Source: Ampelocalamus luodianensis
Lineage: Eukaryota; Streptophyta; Magnoliopsida; Poales; Poaceae
DNA: 64,000 nucleotides
Assembly (NCBI GenBank): GCA_036346255.1
Contig: CM070629.1
Location: 501,001-565,000 of the forward strand
Direction of reading: 5' to 3'
A program made the position numbers and the translations under genes. The notes under the pieces are model-generated. The model searched no databases and was not told where the DNA came from. It saw nothing but the letters and a program-made list of their open reading frames with translations. Shown one piece after another: positions 37,022 to 49,143 of the stretch. Numbering within the stretch: the stretch's first letter is position 1; the number at the start of each line of letters is the position of its first letter.

Positions 37022-37721
37022 AGCTTTTTATGGTTAAATAACAATTCAAGTAGGATTGATTGGTCAAATTATGTGTGTGTGTGTGTGTGTGTATATGGTG
37101 TAATCCCTTTTTCCTTCATGAACCTTTTAGTTTTAGTAAGTTCATGAAATATTCCATACTATTAATTGATTTTTTTCTAAAATGGATTTACCAGGACTAA
37201 TTCATGAGATTCTTGCAGCTAATCTTTTTTTAACAAAGTGAAATATCACCTCTGCTAACTTCAGAAGCTGGGAAGAGAAAAGAGTAGTTCGTACAGAGGA
37301 ACAAAGAAGGAAAACAAAAAGGAAACTACAGGAAAACGTTCGCACCGATAGAGCCTAACATCTACACAATCACGACTCTCCTCAACGCTAGCATAGTGGG
37401 TCCCCTTATTTCCAGAGGAAATAAACATGAATTACTCTAAGCCCACGAAACTAAAGAACTCCATTTTTACACTAGAGTTATATACATATGAATGGATTGG
37501 GCCTGTCAATGTCATACAAGTCTTATGTTCACTGTTCAGTCTATATGACACTTTTGTGTTCATTACAAAGGAAAACGTAAATTATACAGCAAGCATCTTC
37601 CATTGGATCAAAAGCATAAGAATGACAATAGATACGAAGTTACTACTGACTAATCATAGCAATTCGGTCGCTAACACCAACTTAAAGATATCAAAGGAAG
37701 GGAGATCAGAGATCAGAAACA
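37022..37721. other. 3' flank of WIYLD gene A, partly shared with gene B
   Basis: The stretch contains a (TG)n run at about 37073-37092. From about 37567 it holds probable 3' UTR sequence that resembles the matching flank of gene B (about 47015-47158), including CATCTTCCATTGGATCAAAA in both. The duplication therefore included 3' flanking DNA. Confidence 0.6.
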
Positions 37722-40585
37722 TCACCAGTTAAGTGGCTTTACATCCCATCTACTCAGGCGCTTCCTCTTACAAAGCAAGCCTCCTCCTGGACTCGGAACA
37801 TGCACCTCATGTTGTTGACTGGCAGGATGTTCTTCGTTGTCCAATTCACTGTCAGTGTCAGACTCACTAATCCATCCATAGCAGGGAGGCCTTGTAGCAA
37901 CAGCTCCTGTAGCTGCAGGAAGTGGCAGTATAGCTTCAAGAGCAGGCGGGTCGATGGGCATAGAGTCCACTTCCTCAACTGCTAACTCAGACTCAGCTGG
38001 CACCTCATTATGCACCTCTAAAATTGGCATGTTGTTTTCCAACGGTACCTCGTCCATTGCCGCTTCTAGTTGCTACATTACATGCCAAGCCATTTAAGAA
38101 TTGCACAATATGCATATGCTTTGCTGACTAGATGGAAACAGAAACCACAGCCAGCTAAACATCAAATTGTGTCACAAGTAACAACAGTTTGTATGCATTT
38201 TTCAGTTTGCTACATTGTGCCAGCGTTGATATTGGTATGATGGCACCATCTTTGTAGAGTAAGAGACTTGAGATTTTTCAGTTTTCTCAAGCATCATTAT
38301 ATCAAAACCATGCTGAGAACCAACAACCATTTCCCCTGGTTCAGATTAAGGCATTTAGGATGCCAATGTTCCTGGACACCTATGGAAAGAAGCTGGTTGG
38401 AAACCAAGGTAAATATCAACAGGAGGTAATTTGGTTTTTGTCAAACCAGTGCTTTCAGCATTACCCATGTACCAGATGCTCACGATGGCGCCGGCAAAGT
38501 GGATCGTCAGAAAGCCCAATAAAAGTAGGAGAGGGTTCCTATCGACAAGTAATGACATAGGAACAGGAGGGACTTGGTTTGCATGCCAACTCAGTTTGGG
38601 AAACGGGGCATACCAAATATTCAAATCTTCAAGCCCAGCATATGCAATTCAGTTTCGGGGATAGATTGCATCAGTAAAAGTTCACCTAATAGGGAAGAGT
38701 TGGGAAACCTTGTAATGCAAATTCTACATATGGCTGGCAGCAAACAGCAAATGGATAACCGCAGATGACTTAATGTGTAGGGGGTGGCCCTAGGAAGCAC
38801 CGATACTTCGCTGAGTTAGCGTACCGGTATCGGATACCGTTTCCGATACCGATACTGCACCGATATATATCGAAGGAGTATCGGGCTAATTTTGATTTAA
38901 AAAGAAAAAAGAAAATCATTCCGATACTTCTCCGATACCGCCCAGCCCAACAACTCCACACAATGCCAGCACGCCTCCACATCTCCACGACACCTCCTCT
39001 GCCTCCCCACACTCACAGGACAACAGAGACGCGAGGCGGCGGCGACACCTGAGTCGTGAGGCGGCGAGGCGGCGGCACTCGAGCCACCAGACGGGCGGCG
39101 GCAGAAGAGAGGCGAGGCGGCGAGGGTATCCCACCCGGGCCACCCAGTAAGCGGTGGCAGGCACCTCCACTCTACAGATCTGGTACCTTCCTTCCTCTCC
39201 CTTTCTCCCCCTTTCTTTCCCTACAGGTCTTTCTTGAATCTTGATGCTTCCCTTCCCCTCTTCTAGTCATCCTTTTTAGTAGCCAATTATCCATGGCAAG
39301 TGGAGGTCAAGCTAGTAATGCACAGCCACAGGAGGAAGCCATGACTAGTAAGCCTTAATATTATCTATTAGACTAAGACTATCTTTCGTTTTGTTATTTC
39401 TAATGTGTGTGTGTGTGTGTGTCGCCGTATCATCGTATCGGTGAACTTGGGGAATTGTTGTATCACCGTATCGGTATCACGTATCAGTGCTTCCTAGGTG
39501 TAGCCATACAACTCAGCATGTTCTTTGTGCCACATTCATCAGGAAACATGTCTGAATTTACTCAATGACAAAGATAGTTTGAGAGAAGATTATACAAAGG
39601 CCAAACTTGCCCCCCAAAACCCGAAGCCTAACATACAAGAGAATAGCCTTGTCATAACTTAGTCTGCTGGAACTTATGGAAAGAAAGGAATGAAAGAATT
39701 TTCAGGAGAAATGGAAGATGCATTAATGAAACATAGAATCACATCAAGCACGAAGCACTGCCCTGGTCGGATGCAGGGGCAAAAAAGCTAGCTTTGTAGC
39801 CTTCTCTTATGGAATGAATTGTGGTCCTTGTTTTCATCAACAAAAGGTGTTCCAAACTCCCAATGTACTGAGAGATTTTGTCCATTTATCCAAGTTGCCA
39901 TGGTATATAGCTACCCACAATGTAAAATTACGGAGAAAATGCTGATCAATAGACGCAAAAGTAAGGTAAGGAACAAGCAATTTAACTGATTGTTGAGACA
40001 TGAAAACTAATCAAGAACATGAACAACACGTGAGAGATGGGCCTAAGAAGAAAAGGACAGAAGGAGGGAGCTCACCTGAGTCTCCTCCTTCCCCTGCTCC
40101 TCCTCCTCCTGCAACAGCTGCAGCTGGCGCTGCTCCTCCTGCTCCTGCTTCTCAAAGAGCGCGTCTTGCACGACGCGGTAGCTATCTTCCTCCAGGAACG
40201 GCCACCCGTCATTCCCATACACCTAACCATATAAAAACAAATAATGATCACGAAACCACAAGAGAGGATCGCAACAATTAGCACCAACTCCTCAATCGGT
40301 CCTTGGAACCACGGAAAGGCGCTAGCTTTGCTACATTTACGCACGCGATTCGCCTCTTGCAGCATCGATGTTCCCAGCAAAATGTAATTTTGGGAATAAT
40401 TCGACGGTTCCTGAAGCCAACAGAAAACCCTACGTAAGAAGCAGAAAAGGAAGGATGAAGGGGACCTCGGCGAGGAGTTTCTTGATGATGCTACGGATAT
40501 CGGCCTTGGCGTAGCCCATCTGGGTGAAGTGGTCGATCGCCGCGTCGATCCGCCGATCCCCCTTCCTCGGCCGCCGCCCCGCCAT
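37722..40585 (-). CDS. Small WIYLD-domain protein, paralogue A
   Basis: Three exons (40585-40466, 40222-40076, 38072-37722), all in phase 0, encode 205 residues. The N-terminus (RRIDAAIDHFTQMGYAKADI, then IIKKLLAEVYGNDGWPFLEE, residues about 11-52) matches the WIYLD domain. That domain is a plant three-helix module first noted at the N-terminus of SUVR-type histone methyltransferases and reported there to bind ubiquitin. A Gln/Glu-rich stretch follows (about 64-90), then an acidic region and a short conserved tail (YGWISESDTDSE, PGGGLL, KRKRLSRWDVKPLNW). No SET domain is present. Nuclear localisation is suggested by KRKR but not shown. Intron 2 is about 2 kb and holds a hAT-like element (38787-39501). 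A tandem paralogue lies 6.6 kb away on the same strand. Function is unknown. Confidence 0.8.
38787..39501. mobile_element. Non-autonomous TIR element (hAT-like) in intron 2 of WIYLD gene A
   Basis: The left end CCTAGGAAGCACCGATAC and the reverse complement of the right end, CCTAGGAAGCACTGATAC, are near-perfect inverted repeats. They are followed on both sides by subterminal CGATAC/GTATCGG repeats. The core contains a short open frame at 39293-39358 beginning MASGGQASNAQ, which could be the leftover start of a transposase. No clear target duplication was seen, so assignment to hAT is tentative. Confidence 0.65.
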
Positions 40586-42796
40586 TGCTCGCCCTCCTTT
40601 CCTCTTCTCGGCTTTGCTGGGGTTTTGTTTTGTCCAAGGGAACGGAAGAGGAGAGGAGAAGAGAGGGAGACGCGAGTCGTCCGGTGAGTGCTCAAAACGG
40701 CAAATTCTTCGCCGCCGCTATGAACGGCGGCACAATCTTGAGGCCGTTGGATCCGACAAGGAAGGTTGGGATCATCTGAAAGGAGAAATCCAGCACTAGC
40801 TGCTTCCTGAAAACGTTTTACCTATGGTATTTTTCTTTTCATGTAAAAGAAGCAATTCAAAATCTAAAATCATAAGAAGTATGATTTCTTCAATCAATTC
40901 TATCGAACCAATAGTTTTTAATTTACGTCAATGAGAACGGATCGTTTTGGGTATGTAAAGAACTATAAGATCGATTTTTTTTATTATTAATCAAAGGGAC
41001 CCCTTGCCTACTACTATTGTAATAGAGCATAAATCTATCGTTGTCATAAAGAGATAGGTCTCCTGTTTTGCGAGGTAACGCTGATAGAAGTTAGTGAGGG
41101 AGGGAAATAATAGTGTTGGTTACCGACAATCTTTGAGTGATCATTGATCGGTGTACCGAGTTTGTGAGGAATTCTGCTGTAGGCTGAACTGTTATAGCGT
41201 ACATCATATAAGAAAGGTACCATGTAATGTAGGTGATTGAGAAGCAATGGCGATATGAAAACAGGAGGGAGCTCAAAAAACGAAAGTGTAAGAAAGCCAC
41301 TCCTGCAGCAACGAAAATGTGGTGTAAAAAGACATAAGGCGTTTAAACAGTGAAGGATATATACAATAAAAGAGCATGTCTTCAGGAGTAAGTAGCATAT
41401 CAGCTATTCATACGTTGTGTATACAAAATGAAGCGCAAGCATTAGACCACCAGAGTATAGTTTTGGGCGAACAACACTTGTGAGAGAAGTGATGGAGGGG
41501 GCGAACCCTCTTAGCTGAAAGAGTCTGTAGTTTGATCAAGCGGTACCATTGTTTTTGCAGGCTACGTTTCAATGAGTTGGTTGGTGTTTTTCTGTAAGCT
41601 ATGAAAGGAATTCTTAGGGAGAAGAACAAATAGTAGTAAATTCATGTGGATAAACTAATGTACAGTGAGTCTATTCTTATGAGTAAACCTGAAGCGGGTT
41701 TAAGTGCATGAGATAGGCATCTATCAGATGGTGAAGGTACTCTTTATCTTCTTCTTTTTTTTGCACATATGCAAGTTAAATTAGGCCACGTGATTGTGCA
41801 AACTTTAGCATTGTGTCAATTTCAGTCATGACAACAACAACATAGCCAATTTTGGAAAGAACATTGAGTAACAAAAAGTAAGTATATATAGGTATGTTTG
41901 TACACAGATGCATGGGCTGAATAGTAATGGCATAAATAAGAAGATATATCATTTGCAAATATGTAGTTAAGTAGTTGGGGTCTCTTTTTTATTTCTATTA
42001 AGAACTGAGATGTATGCGCAGAAGCTTTAGTTTTACCTGTGGACTAGTAGTGTCTCTTGTAGTTGTGTGGTCAGTGAAGAAGCGTCTACATACACTTTGC
42101 GGTACAGGGCTGGTCTTTGAACTGTGGAGAGTAACATAAGTTCAGCACTGAAGATAGCCATGCTAGTAAGGTCTGTCGACTGATAGAGGTAAACAAAATT
42201 TTTAGGATAGGAAGGTAAATACCTGGAGGAAGTGATAGCCACAACAACTTGTTTTGTCGTCGAGAGTGTTGTGTTCTTTGGATGATCATCGTCCAGCTGT
42301 TATGTTGTGAAAGAGTAAATCTAGCACGTTAAAATAGAAGGGGTTAACGGAGGAGAAGCATAACAAATGGTAGTGGTGGATACGCTGAAGAGCAAAGTAA
42401 CAACGATAAAATAGGAAAAGGTAATGAAGCAGAATCATAATAAATGGTGGTGACGGTCTACGTGACTTTAGCAACAAAAAAGGGAAACATAATAATAAAA
42501 GCAAACAGAGCAACGATTAGCAAACATGTTACCTCTAATCATTATTAAAAATGGCAAACAAAGCATTTAGCGAAATAGAACAAAATAAATTAAAACTACA
42601 ACAGGCTACTAGCAACCAATAGACACATTTCGAAGATAACCTAAGTTGGTATGGCACTGAGAAAAGGATGCAAAACAGTTAATAGATGAATATGACTAAA
42701 AAGCATCGAAGACATCGTTCAATTAACTGAAACGAAGATGCAAAAGCACCCAAATATTTGGGTTACCCTATGAGTTTACATTGGGGGTATTTTCCC
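40586..42796. other. Upstream region of WIYLD gene A and intergenic DNA
   Basis: Bases just above 40585 are presumably its promoter and leader. From about 40800 the DNA is AT-rich and I recognise no gene or complete element. Confidence 0.4.
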
Positions 42797-43817
42797 TATT
42801 ATGGTCAGCAACTAACTCTTTATCACTAATTGCAATCTTACCTATCGGCAATGTTTAATTATACAACTAAAATCAACCATGAAAACAATTATTTTCTAAA
42901 ACTGAACATGGATAAAGATGGAATACTAAGTGTTGCAATATTTGGCTCAATCGAAGTACTGCAAATAGAAAGAAAAATTGTAGCAATCTATCTCGGAGTT
43001 CTTTTTATTTTTTAATCCTTTTTATAAAATTATTTTAAAGATAGCATCTTCCTAACTTTATTTCCAATTCTGACCCCTTTGGTCACGCCATGATCCATGA
43101 TATGGAAAAAGCACGTTGTCACGCCACACACCTCGACGTGGCAAACGAGTGTTGTCACGCCAAGAGGAGTGACGTGACAGGACTTAACCCAAAAACAGAT
43201 GTGTCCAGAGGGATCGGTGGCGTGATAGCACAGTTTGGTCATGCCGCAGTTTGTGCCGTGACAGCACAGTTTGGTCATGCTATGGGTCATGACGTGACCA
43301 AAGGGGTCAGAATTGGAAATAAAGTTAGAAAGATGCTATCTTTAAAATAATTTTATAAAAAGGATTAAAAAAATAAAAAAGGCTCTCTATCTCGATAGAA
43401 ACGCACATAAGGAAAGATGAAACTGTACAGTCAGCTGAGTAAAAACCACGACCTAAAGACGCTAGCTTGAACTACAATCATGGAATTTTAAATGGTAAGC
43501 GGGCACTATTATGGTTAGCAACTAACTCTTTATCACTAACTGCAACCTTACCCATCGGCAATGTTTAAATATACAACTAAAATCAACCATGAAAGCAATT
43601 ATTTTCTAAAACTGAACATGGACAAATATGGAATACTAAATGCTGCAATAACTGGCTCAATCGAAGTACTGGAAATAGAAAGAAAAATCATAGCAATCTA
43701 TCTTGATAGAAACGCACGTAAGGAAAGATGGAACTGTACAGCCAGCTGAGTAGAAGCCACGGCCTAAAGACGCCAACTTGAACTACAATCACAAAATTTT
43801 AAATGGTAAGCGAGCAC
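42797..43817 (+). repeat. 311-bp tandem direct duplication, copy one carrying a MITE
   Basis: Copy one spans 42797-43506 and copy two 43507-43817. Copy one minus the inserted MITE and one target repeat is 311 bp, exactly the length of copy two. They share TATTATGGT(C/T)AGCAACTAAC at the start and AAATGGTAAGCG(G/A)GCAC at the end. Each has an open stretch of similar peptide (starting MFNYTTKINHE and MFKYTTKINHE), with no recognisable domain and, because of the insertion, no shared stop. Confidence 0.93.
42996..43385. mobile_element. Mutator-like MITE with ~95-bp terminal inverted repeats
   Basis: The left end GAGTTCTTTTTATTTTTTAA and the reverse complement of the right end, GAGCCTTTTTTATTTTTTTA, begin inverted repeats that extend about 95 bp inward to GGTCACG. 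Direct 9-bp repeats TCTATCTCG flank it (42987-42995, 43386-43394). The 390-bp element has no transposase. Its core contains repeated GTCACGCCA/GTGAC-type motifs. The empty site survives in the neighbouring duplicate. Confidence 0.93.
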
Positions 43818-44960
43818 GTGATTTTGACAGTTGTAATAGGCTAATAGCTCATCCTAAAGGCATTTGAAGAGAAACACACCTAATAGGTTCTCTCCGTTCT
43901 GGATAGTTGCAAGTGAGCTTTTAAGAACCAATGAACAGAGATGCTCCTCTTCCACTCTTGCGAATACACAAATATATGATTGAGCAAATGCGGTAGGTCT
44001 GCACATCACCCAACTTGATAGGTTATGTTTTTTAGCACATATCAAATTGGGAAGAATAAAAATGACAAAAACATGTATGTTGAACTGAGGAGGGAAAAAT
44101 CATTTCATAGCTTCACAAGTATACAACATGTCCATTGTACTAAACAAATGACCAAAACTTGCAACATTGGGAAGAACAGAGTATGTGTTTGGTGCTCTTA
44201 CTAAAGAAAACGAAAAAGGATGTAAAAGCATATATGTTTTATGCATGAGAAGTCACAGACTTGCAGTAGCTTGTCAAAAAGCTCTATGTTAATATAATCA
44301 TATACCATTTAAGGGAATATCACTTTGCTTATGCTTGTGCATGTACCTATTAAGTTATTATTGGTTCCATGATGATGTTCTATGGTTCATGGACAAAAGT
44401 AATCACTTGGGATACACTGCGGTTAACGGTTATAACTGCAACCAGGATATGCACCAAACTGTGGCATATTGCCTTTAACAGTCATTTCAAGTGTTGCTTA
44501 CTGGCTAGTACAGGGCACATTTTTTTATTTTTGGGCAGTAATGTTGGTGTGCTAGCCAGTATATGGCCATGGATTATGACCAATACCAGTAAAGAAAATC
44601 CTAATCCACCTTTCTAGATGAACTACAGAAACAGAAACACAATCTAATAATGAATTGTGCATAAATATCTGGAGGTGTTGATCATACCTGTTGTCGTAAA
44701 AGGAACGAAACAATGATTGCAAACTTGAGAAGGTGTCATGTGTGTCATCGCATCACGGCTCAGGACTAACATCATCATAAATCAATGAACCTCATTCCTA
44801 ATAGTTTTTGAGACCTCCACTTGTTCATCCATTCTCCCATCCAAATTCTACAGGCGCTGTGTTAGATGTCTTTTTGTTGCCTGATATTAATCGAATTCAA
44901 AAGTCGGTATATGAAGGAAAGGTACCTTGACTAAGGAAGGATATAGCATAGAGGAAAGCA
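43818..44960. other. Intergenic DNA
   Basis: The DNA is AT-rich with short frames only, and no feature was recognised. Confidence 0.45.
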
Positions 44961-45850
44961 ACATACCTAGCCTGGAACACGGGAGGGATCGTCGCCGAGC
45001 GGGCGAGATCGTGCTACTGTCTTGCCACTAGACATCGGGGACGCCGTCGCCGCGAGGGGGAGGCCGAGGTCGACCGACAACTGCATGGGGGCGACCTCTC
45101 TAGAGAGGGAGAGGGAGGGGAACGGGGGCTTGCGAGGGGGCCGCAGGCGCGCTGCAGAGAGGAGGCGGAGAGGACACCAGAGGGTAGGCGGTGCCATGCA
45201 AGGCGGCCGGTGGCACTGGAGGTGGCGGCCTAAGCGGGCGCAAGGCGAGGGATGGAAGGGAGGGGAGACGCTGAGGCGGCGGCTAGGGAGGGAGACCAAA
45301 GGAGCGGGGAAAGGAAGGGGGAGGGAGCGGTAGCGGTGGGGGAGGGAGACTGAGGGGGTGGCGGGGGAGGAAGAGCGAGGGACGGCGCCGACGCGGCGGT
45401 TGGGGAGGGAGACCGAGGGGGGCGGGAGGGAGGGAGCGACGGCGGCAGGAGAAGGAGGCTGAGGGGGGCGGCGGGGGAGGAAGAGGGAAGGGCCAGCGGC
45501 ACTGGCGGTGAGGGGCGTTGGAGGAGGGAGAGGGAGGGGATAGGAAGCAGAGAGGCAAGCAGCGAGGGGAGGAGCGACGGCGTGGGATCAAGCGAGAGAG
45601 GAGACCAAAGGAGAGGAAGATGTCGGCTGTCCGATGACGACCGGCGCGCGTCCGAAGAGACCCTCCCTCCACGTGATCTGGACTGTCCAGCGATGATCGG
45701 CCACGAGCGTTGGCCCTTTCCACCGGCTATTAACTATAGTAATACATATAGTGTCTACGTGGGTTTGGCCTTGGGCCAAAGGTCGCTAGGGATCCGCCCT
45801 GACAAGCCCACGGCTATTCCACCAGTTGGCCATATCGTATACTCGTGATG
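44961..45850. other. GC-rich purine/pyrimidine-asymmetric block
   Basis: A sharply GC-rich stretch has a G/A-rich + strand (GGGGGAGGGAG-type runs at 45230-45560). Several long overlapping frames on both strands consist of low-complexity Pro/Ser or Arg/Gly. A - strand frame at about 45230-44967 has a more ordinary composition (SVDLGLPLAATASPMSSGK) and could be a first exon or a captured fragment, but nothing supports it further. Confidence 0.35.
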
Positions 45851-47158
45851 GACACTGTCACTCAATCTAGCATAACCAAGTTTGTGGTGCTATAATGGTG
45901 TGCGTTTCTTTCATCTAAAAGCAATGGGTGAATAGTCTCTTGATACTGTCCGATACTATACTAGTTGTGATACAACTATTTTATTCTGTAATGCAAATAA
46001 TTATTGTGCTCACTCACCATATTGTTCTTCTTTGGTCGATCATTACACATCGACAGTGACAACAATACATCATATCTAGAACGGACAGTGATGAGATGTT
46101 CATGCCAAGACACTTAATACTACCAGCACCAATTTAATGGAATCGCATGACAACTTAATCATAGTTTTAACCAACTCAAGGGTGAATCCATGTTAGTGCT
46201 AGAAAATTAAAGTTTATACAGGCACTGTCAAACAGCACCACATATTCTGCTGACATCCTCCATCCAAACAGCAGTTCCATCTCAGAGGTGTCTGCTCTCC
46301 GACAGATACTTTTACTACAATTACCTGCAAGTAAATTCATGGACTGCCAGAAATCCCTGCATTAAGACACCCTTGTAGATCACCATCTTGCCACTCTTGG
46401 TATCGGCCTATCTGCAAGATTCAGGAGACAATGATTCATTAGTGTTTATCAAAAGAACACAATGTTCAAGGTATTTGTTCAGAAATGTTAGGTTATAGTC
46501 CTAATATGGATTAACAACAGTACGAAAATCATGCCGACAGGCCTTTTCACAAAGTTTACATTTCTGATAAATATTGTAGTTTCTCAAAAAAAATATCTTA
46601 TTTTTTTTATAGTTTCTCAAAAAAAAAAATCTCATCATTATAACAAGGAGACAGACAGAATCAAGATCCTATCCAGTAAAATGGACTTCCTTGTTCGAAC
46701 AGATACTAGTTACAATCCGGTAACTGCTATTGGAAGTTCACTGAAATTTTGCTGCCTTGATTTAGGAAGAATTGGTTTTGTTGCATGCATTCATGAGGAA
46801 AGTAGCAAGGGCATATACTACTAATCAACTTTCCTTCTTTTCTGCATGTTTTGGTTCACATAAAACTCCAGAAATAAACCCTTTATTTACATAGTAAACA
46901 TTTATGGTAGTGGCGTGTTCATAAGAATGGATGCCTTTCTCCATAACATCTGGCATGCCATACACTTGGTACGTTCAGTCTGTGTGATATGTTTTCTGTT
47001 CCTAGCAGGTGTAAGTAAATTCTGTAGCGATCATCTTCCATTGGATCAAAAGCATAATAACAAAAAATTAGATATGAAAATACTGACTGGTCACAGCAAT
47101 TCTGTCACTAATAACAAATTAAATAAACGAAAGCAAGGCAGATCAGAGGTCAGAACCA
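45851..47158. other. Intergenic DNA and 3' flank of WIYLD gene B
   Basis: No gene was recognised. The part from about 47015 is probable 3' UTR of gene B and resembles the flank of gene A. Confidence 0.45.
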
Positions 47159-49028
47159 TCACCAGTGAGCAGGGCGCACATCCCATCCACTCGGTCGCTT
47201 CCTCCTAGGAAGCAAGCCACCCCCAGGAGTCGGAACATTCACTGGAGGTGCAGTCACCTCGTGTCGTGGACCAGCTGGGGGCGGTTTCTCAATCGGAACA
47301 TTCACTGGAGGAGCAATCACCTCATGCCGTGGACCAGCTGGAGGCTCCAGTTGCTCAACAGCCGACTCTCCATTGTCTGATTCACTCTCAGAGTCACTAA
47401 TCCATCCAAAGCAGGGACGCCTTGGACGAACAGTGCCTGTAGCTGCAGGGCCAGGGAGTGGCACTATAGGTTCAAGAGGAGGATACTCAATGGGCCTAGC
47501 TCGAGGCTTGGCTAGCTCAACGGCTGACCCAGATTCAGTTGGGGCGTGTACTTCTGAGATTTGAGCATCATTTTCAGGCGTTGCCTCATCTGCTGCTGCT
47601 TCTTGTTGCTGCATAAAAACAGGAGGCCCATTGAAAGATCTGACTAGGTGGCAACAGAAATCCTAAACAACAACTTAGTCCTGAACGAACAAGATTTTTC
47701 TTTTTCACGTGCTTTCATTTGGACAGATTGTGCCAAAAAAAAAAGACACTAGCGGTATATTTGAGTGACCTATTATCCTTTCAGTGTATCAAGTTCTCAA
47801 ATACCATAGCGGTGCTGAGAACTTGAGATGGGCGTTTGTGCTTAAATTAATAAATTCAGCAGTTTAATGTAGTAGGTCTCAAAAAAACAAACAGTTTAAT
47901 GCAGTAACCTGCAAAAAAAAAATTAAAAAAAAAATTCCCCCAAACCTCTTAGGGGCATCTTCAATAGTTACAGATAACCTTGTCTTTAACAAATACTATA
48001 TCATCTTTAGAGACAACATCTCCAATAGATAGTCCCTAGCACACTCTTCAACATTTATATTTTATAATTTTTTTTAAACGGGTCTACATGTCAACTAGAG
48101 TAGATTAATGTATCATGTTTTGTTTCGTGTGTACGACCGTCTCTTCAGAAAGAGACGATATGTGCTCTCTCTCCTCCTCCTCTTTCCTCTACGTAAGATT
48201 TTATTGATGTAGCATAGCTAAGAGACGATAATAAATACACTATTGGAGATGTCTTTACAGGCATCAAGAGATTCCAAGGCACTAAAAATACTAAAATTCA
48301 GTCCATCTATTAATGTAGTCATTTTATATACACTGGATGGTAGGCATTAGTATGACAGTGTAAGATCACAGAAAATACTGCTTAAAGAAAGTCGAATCAC
48401 TTTAAGGGAATCAATGGCACCAACGTTGCAATATTCCATACACCAGATGGTAGGCGCGGGCGACGACAACGAAAAATTCCAGACAAATAGCACTTGGCAA
48501 CCTGATATATAGGTGAGGCATGAAAAATAGGGAAAGGGGACAACCTGCTGCTGCTGCTGCTGCGCCTGTTCTTCCATAAGCTTGTCGAGCACAATGCGGT
48601 ACGATCCCTCCTCCAGGAACACCCACCCATCTCTCCCGTACAGCTGAATTGAAAGTACGATTTATCCACATTAATTAGAAAGAGTTCCTCGATCAATCAA
48701 TCGGTTCTATTCTATTTTCTTCTTTGTGAAGAATCAATCGATCCATCAGTTCTTGAACCATTCAAAGAGGTAGACATGCACACATTAACAAACAACGCAA
48801 GGAGCTTTGCTAGCTACATCATGCGACAATGTTGCATTTGCGGTCGATGTACGAGATGATTCTCAATGTACTAGATGGCAAGAAAGAACATGCATACATT
48901 ACAGACACAGTACATACCTGTAAGAGCTCGTTGATGACCCTGCGGATATCGGGCCTGGGGAAGCCGTAGTCGGAGAGGCGGTCGATGGCGGCGTCGATCC
49001 GCCGCTCCCCCCTCCTCGGCCGCCCCAT
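47159..49028 (-). CDS. Small WIYLD-domain protein, paralogue B
   Basis: Three phase-0 exons (49028-48918, 48643-48545, 47608-47159) give 219 residues. The N-terminus (RRIDAAIDRLSDYGFPRPDI, then VINELLQLYGRDGWVFLEE) is the WIYLD domain, with the same intron positions as paralogue A. A Gln-run (about 64-74) spans the exon 2/3 junction. The acidic region and tail match paralogue A (FGWISDSESESDNGE, PGGGLLPRRKRPSGWDV) and end ...HW. It differs from A by a 21-residue tandem duplication around PAGPRHEV(I/T)APPVNVP. Introns are short (274 bp and 936 bp), the longer one containing a Tourist-like MITE. Codon use is GC-rich in exon 1, as in many grass genes. The role is probably nuclear but unproven, and no SET domain is present. 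Confidence 0.8.
47232..47348 (-). repeat. 63-bp in-frame tandem duplication within WIYLD gene B
   Basis: Two units starting at 47232 and 47295, each opening GGAACATTCACTGGAGG(T/A)G on the + strand, encode near-identical repeats of PAGPRHEV(I/T)APPVNVP. Paralogue A has only one short counterpart. Confidence 0.88.
47952..48254. mobile_element. Tourist-like MITE in intron 2 of WIYLD gene B
   Basis: The left end GGGGCATCTTCAATAGTTA and the reverse complement of the right end, AGACATCTCCAATAGTGT, are inverted repeats. They are flanked by TTA (47949-47951 and 48255-48257). The 303-bp interior is non-coding. Confidence 0.75.
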
Positions 49029-49143
49029 CTATCTAGCTCCTCTCGCTTTCTTCTTCTCCTCTTCTCTGCTATTCTCTTCTCGGCTCTTCTCTGCTTGTAA
49101 GCTTTCCCTGTGTCTCAGCGCGGGAGAGAGGCTAGAGAGGGAG

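Noticed and set aside
40072..40695. A 207-codon - strand frame over WIYLD gene A exons
   Set aside because: It reads exon 1 and exon 2 in the wrong frame. The phase-0 spliced model with the WIYLD domain explains the region better.
43030..43350. Two mirror-image 86-codon frames with identical C-termini
   Set aside because: They arise from the inverted repeats of the Mutator-like MITE.
42830..43749. Repeated peptide starting MFNYTTKINHE / MFKYTTKINHE as a possible small gene family
   Set aside because: The similarity comes from the 311-bp DNA duplication. The copies differ in their ends, and no domain or promoter evidence exists.
45022..45723. Frames of 90-146 codons rich in Pro/Ser or Gly/Arg
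   Set aside because: These are shadows of a purine-rich strand. No start context, domain or splice signals support a gene.
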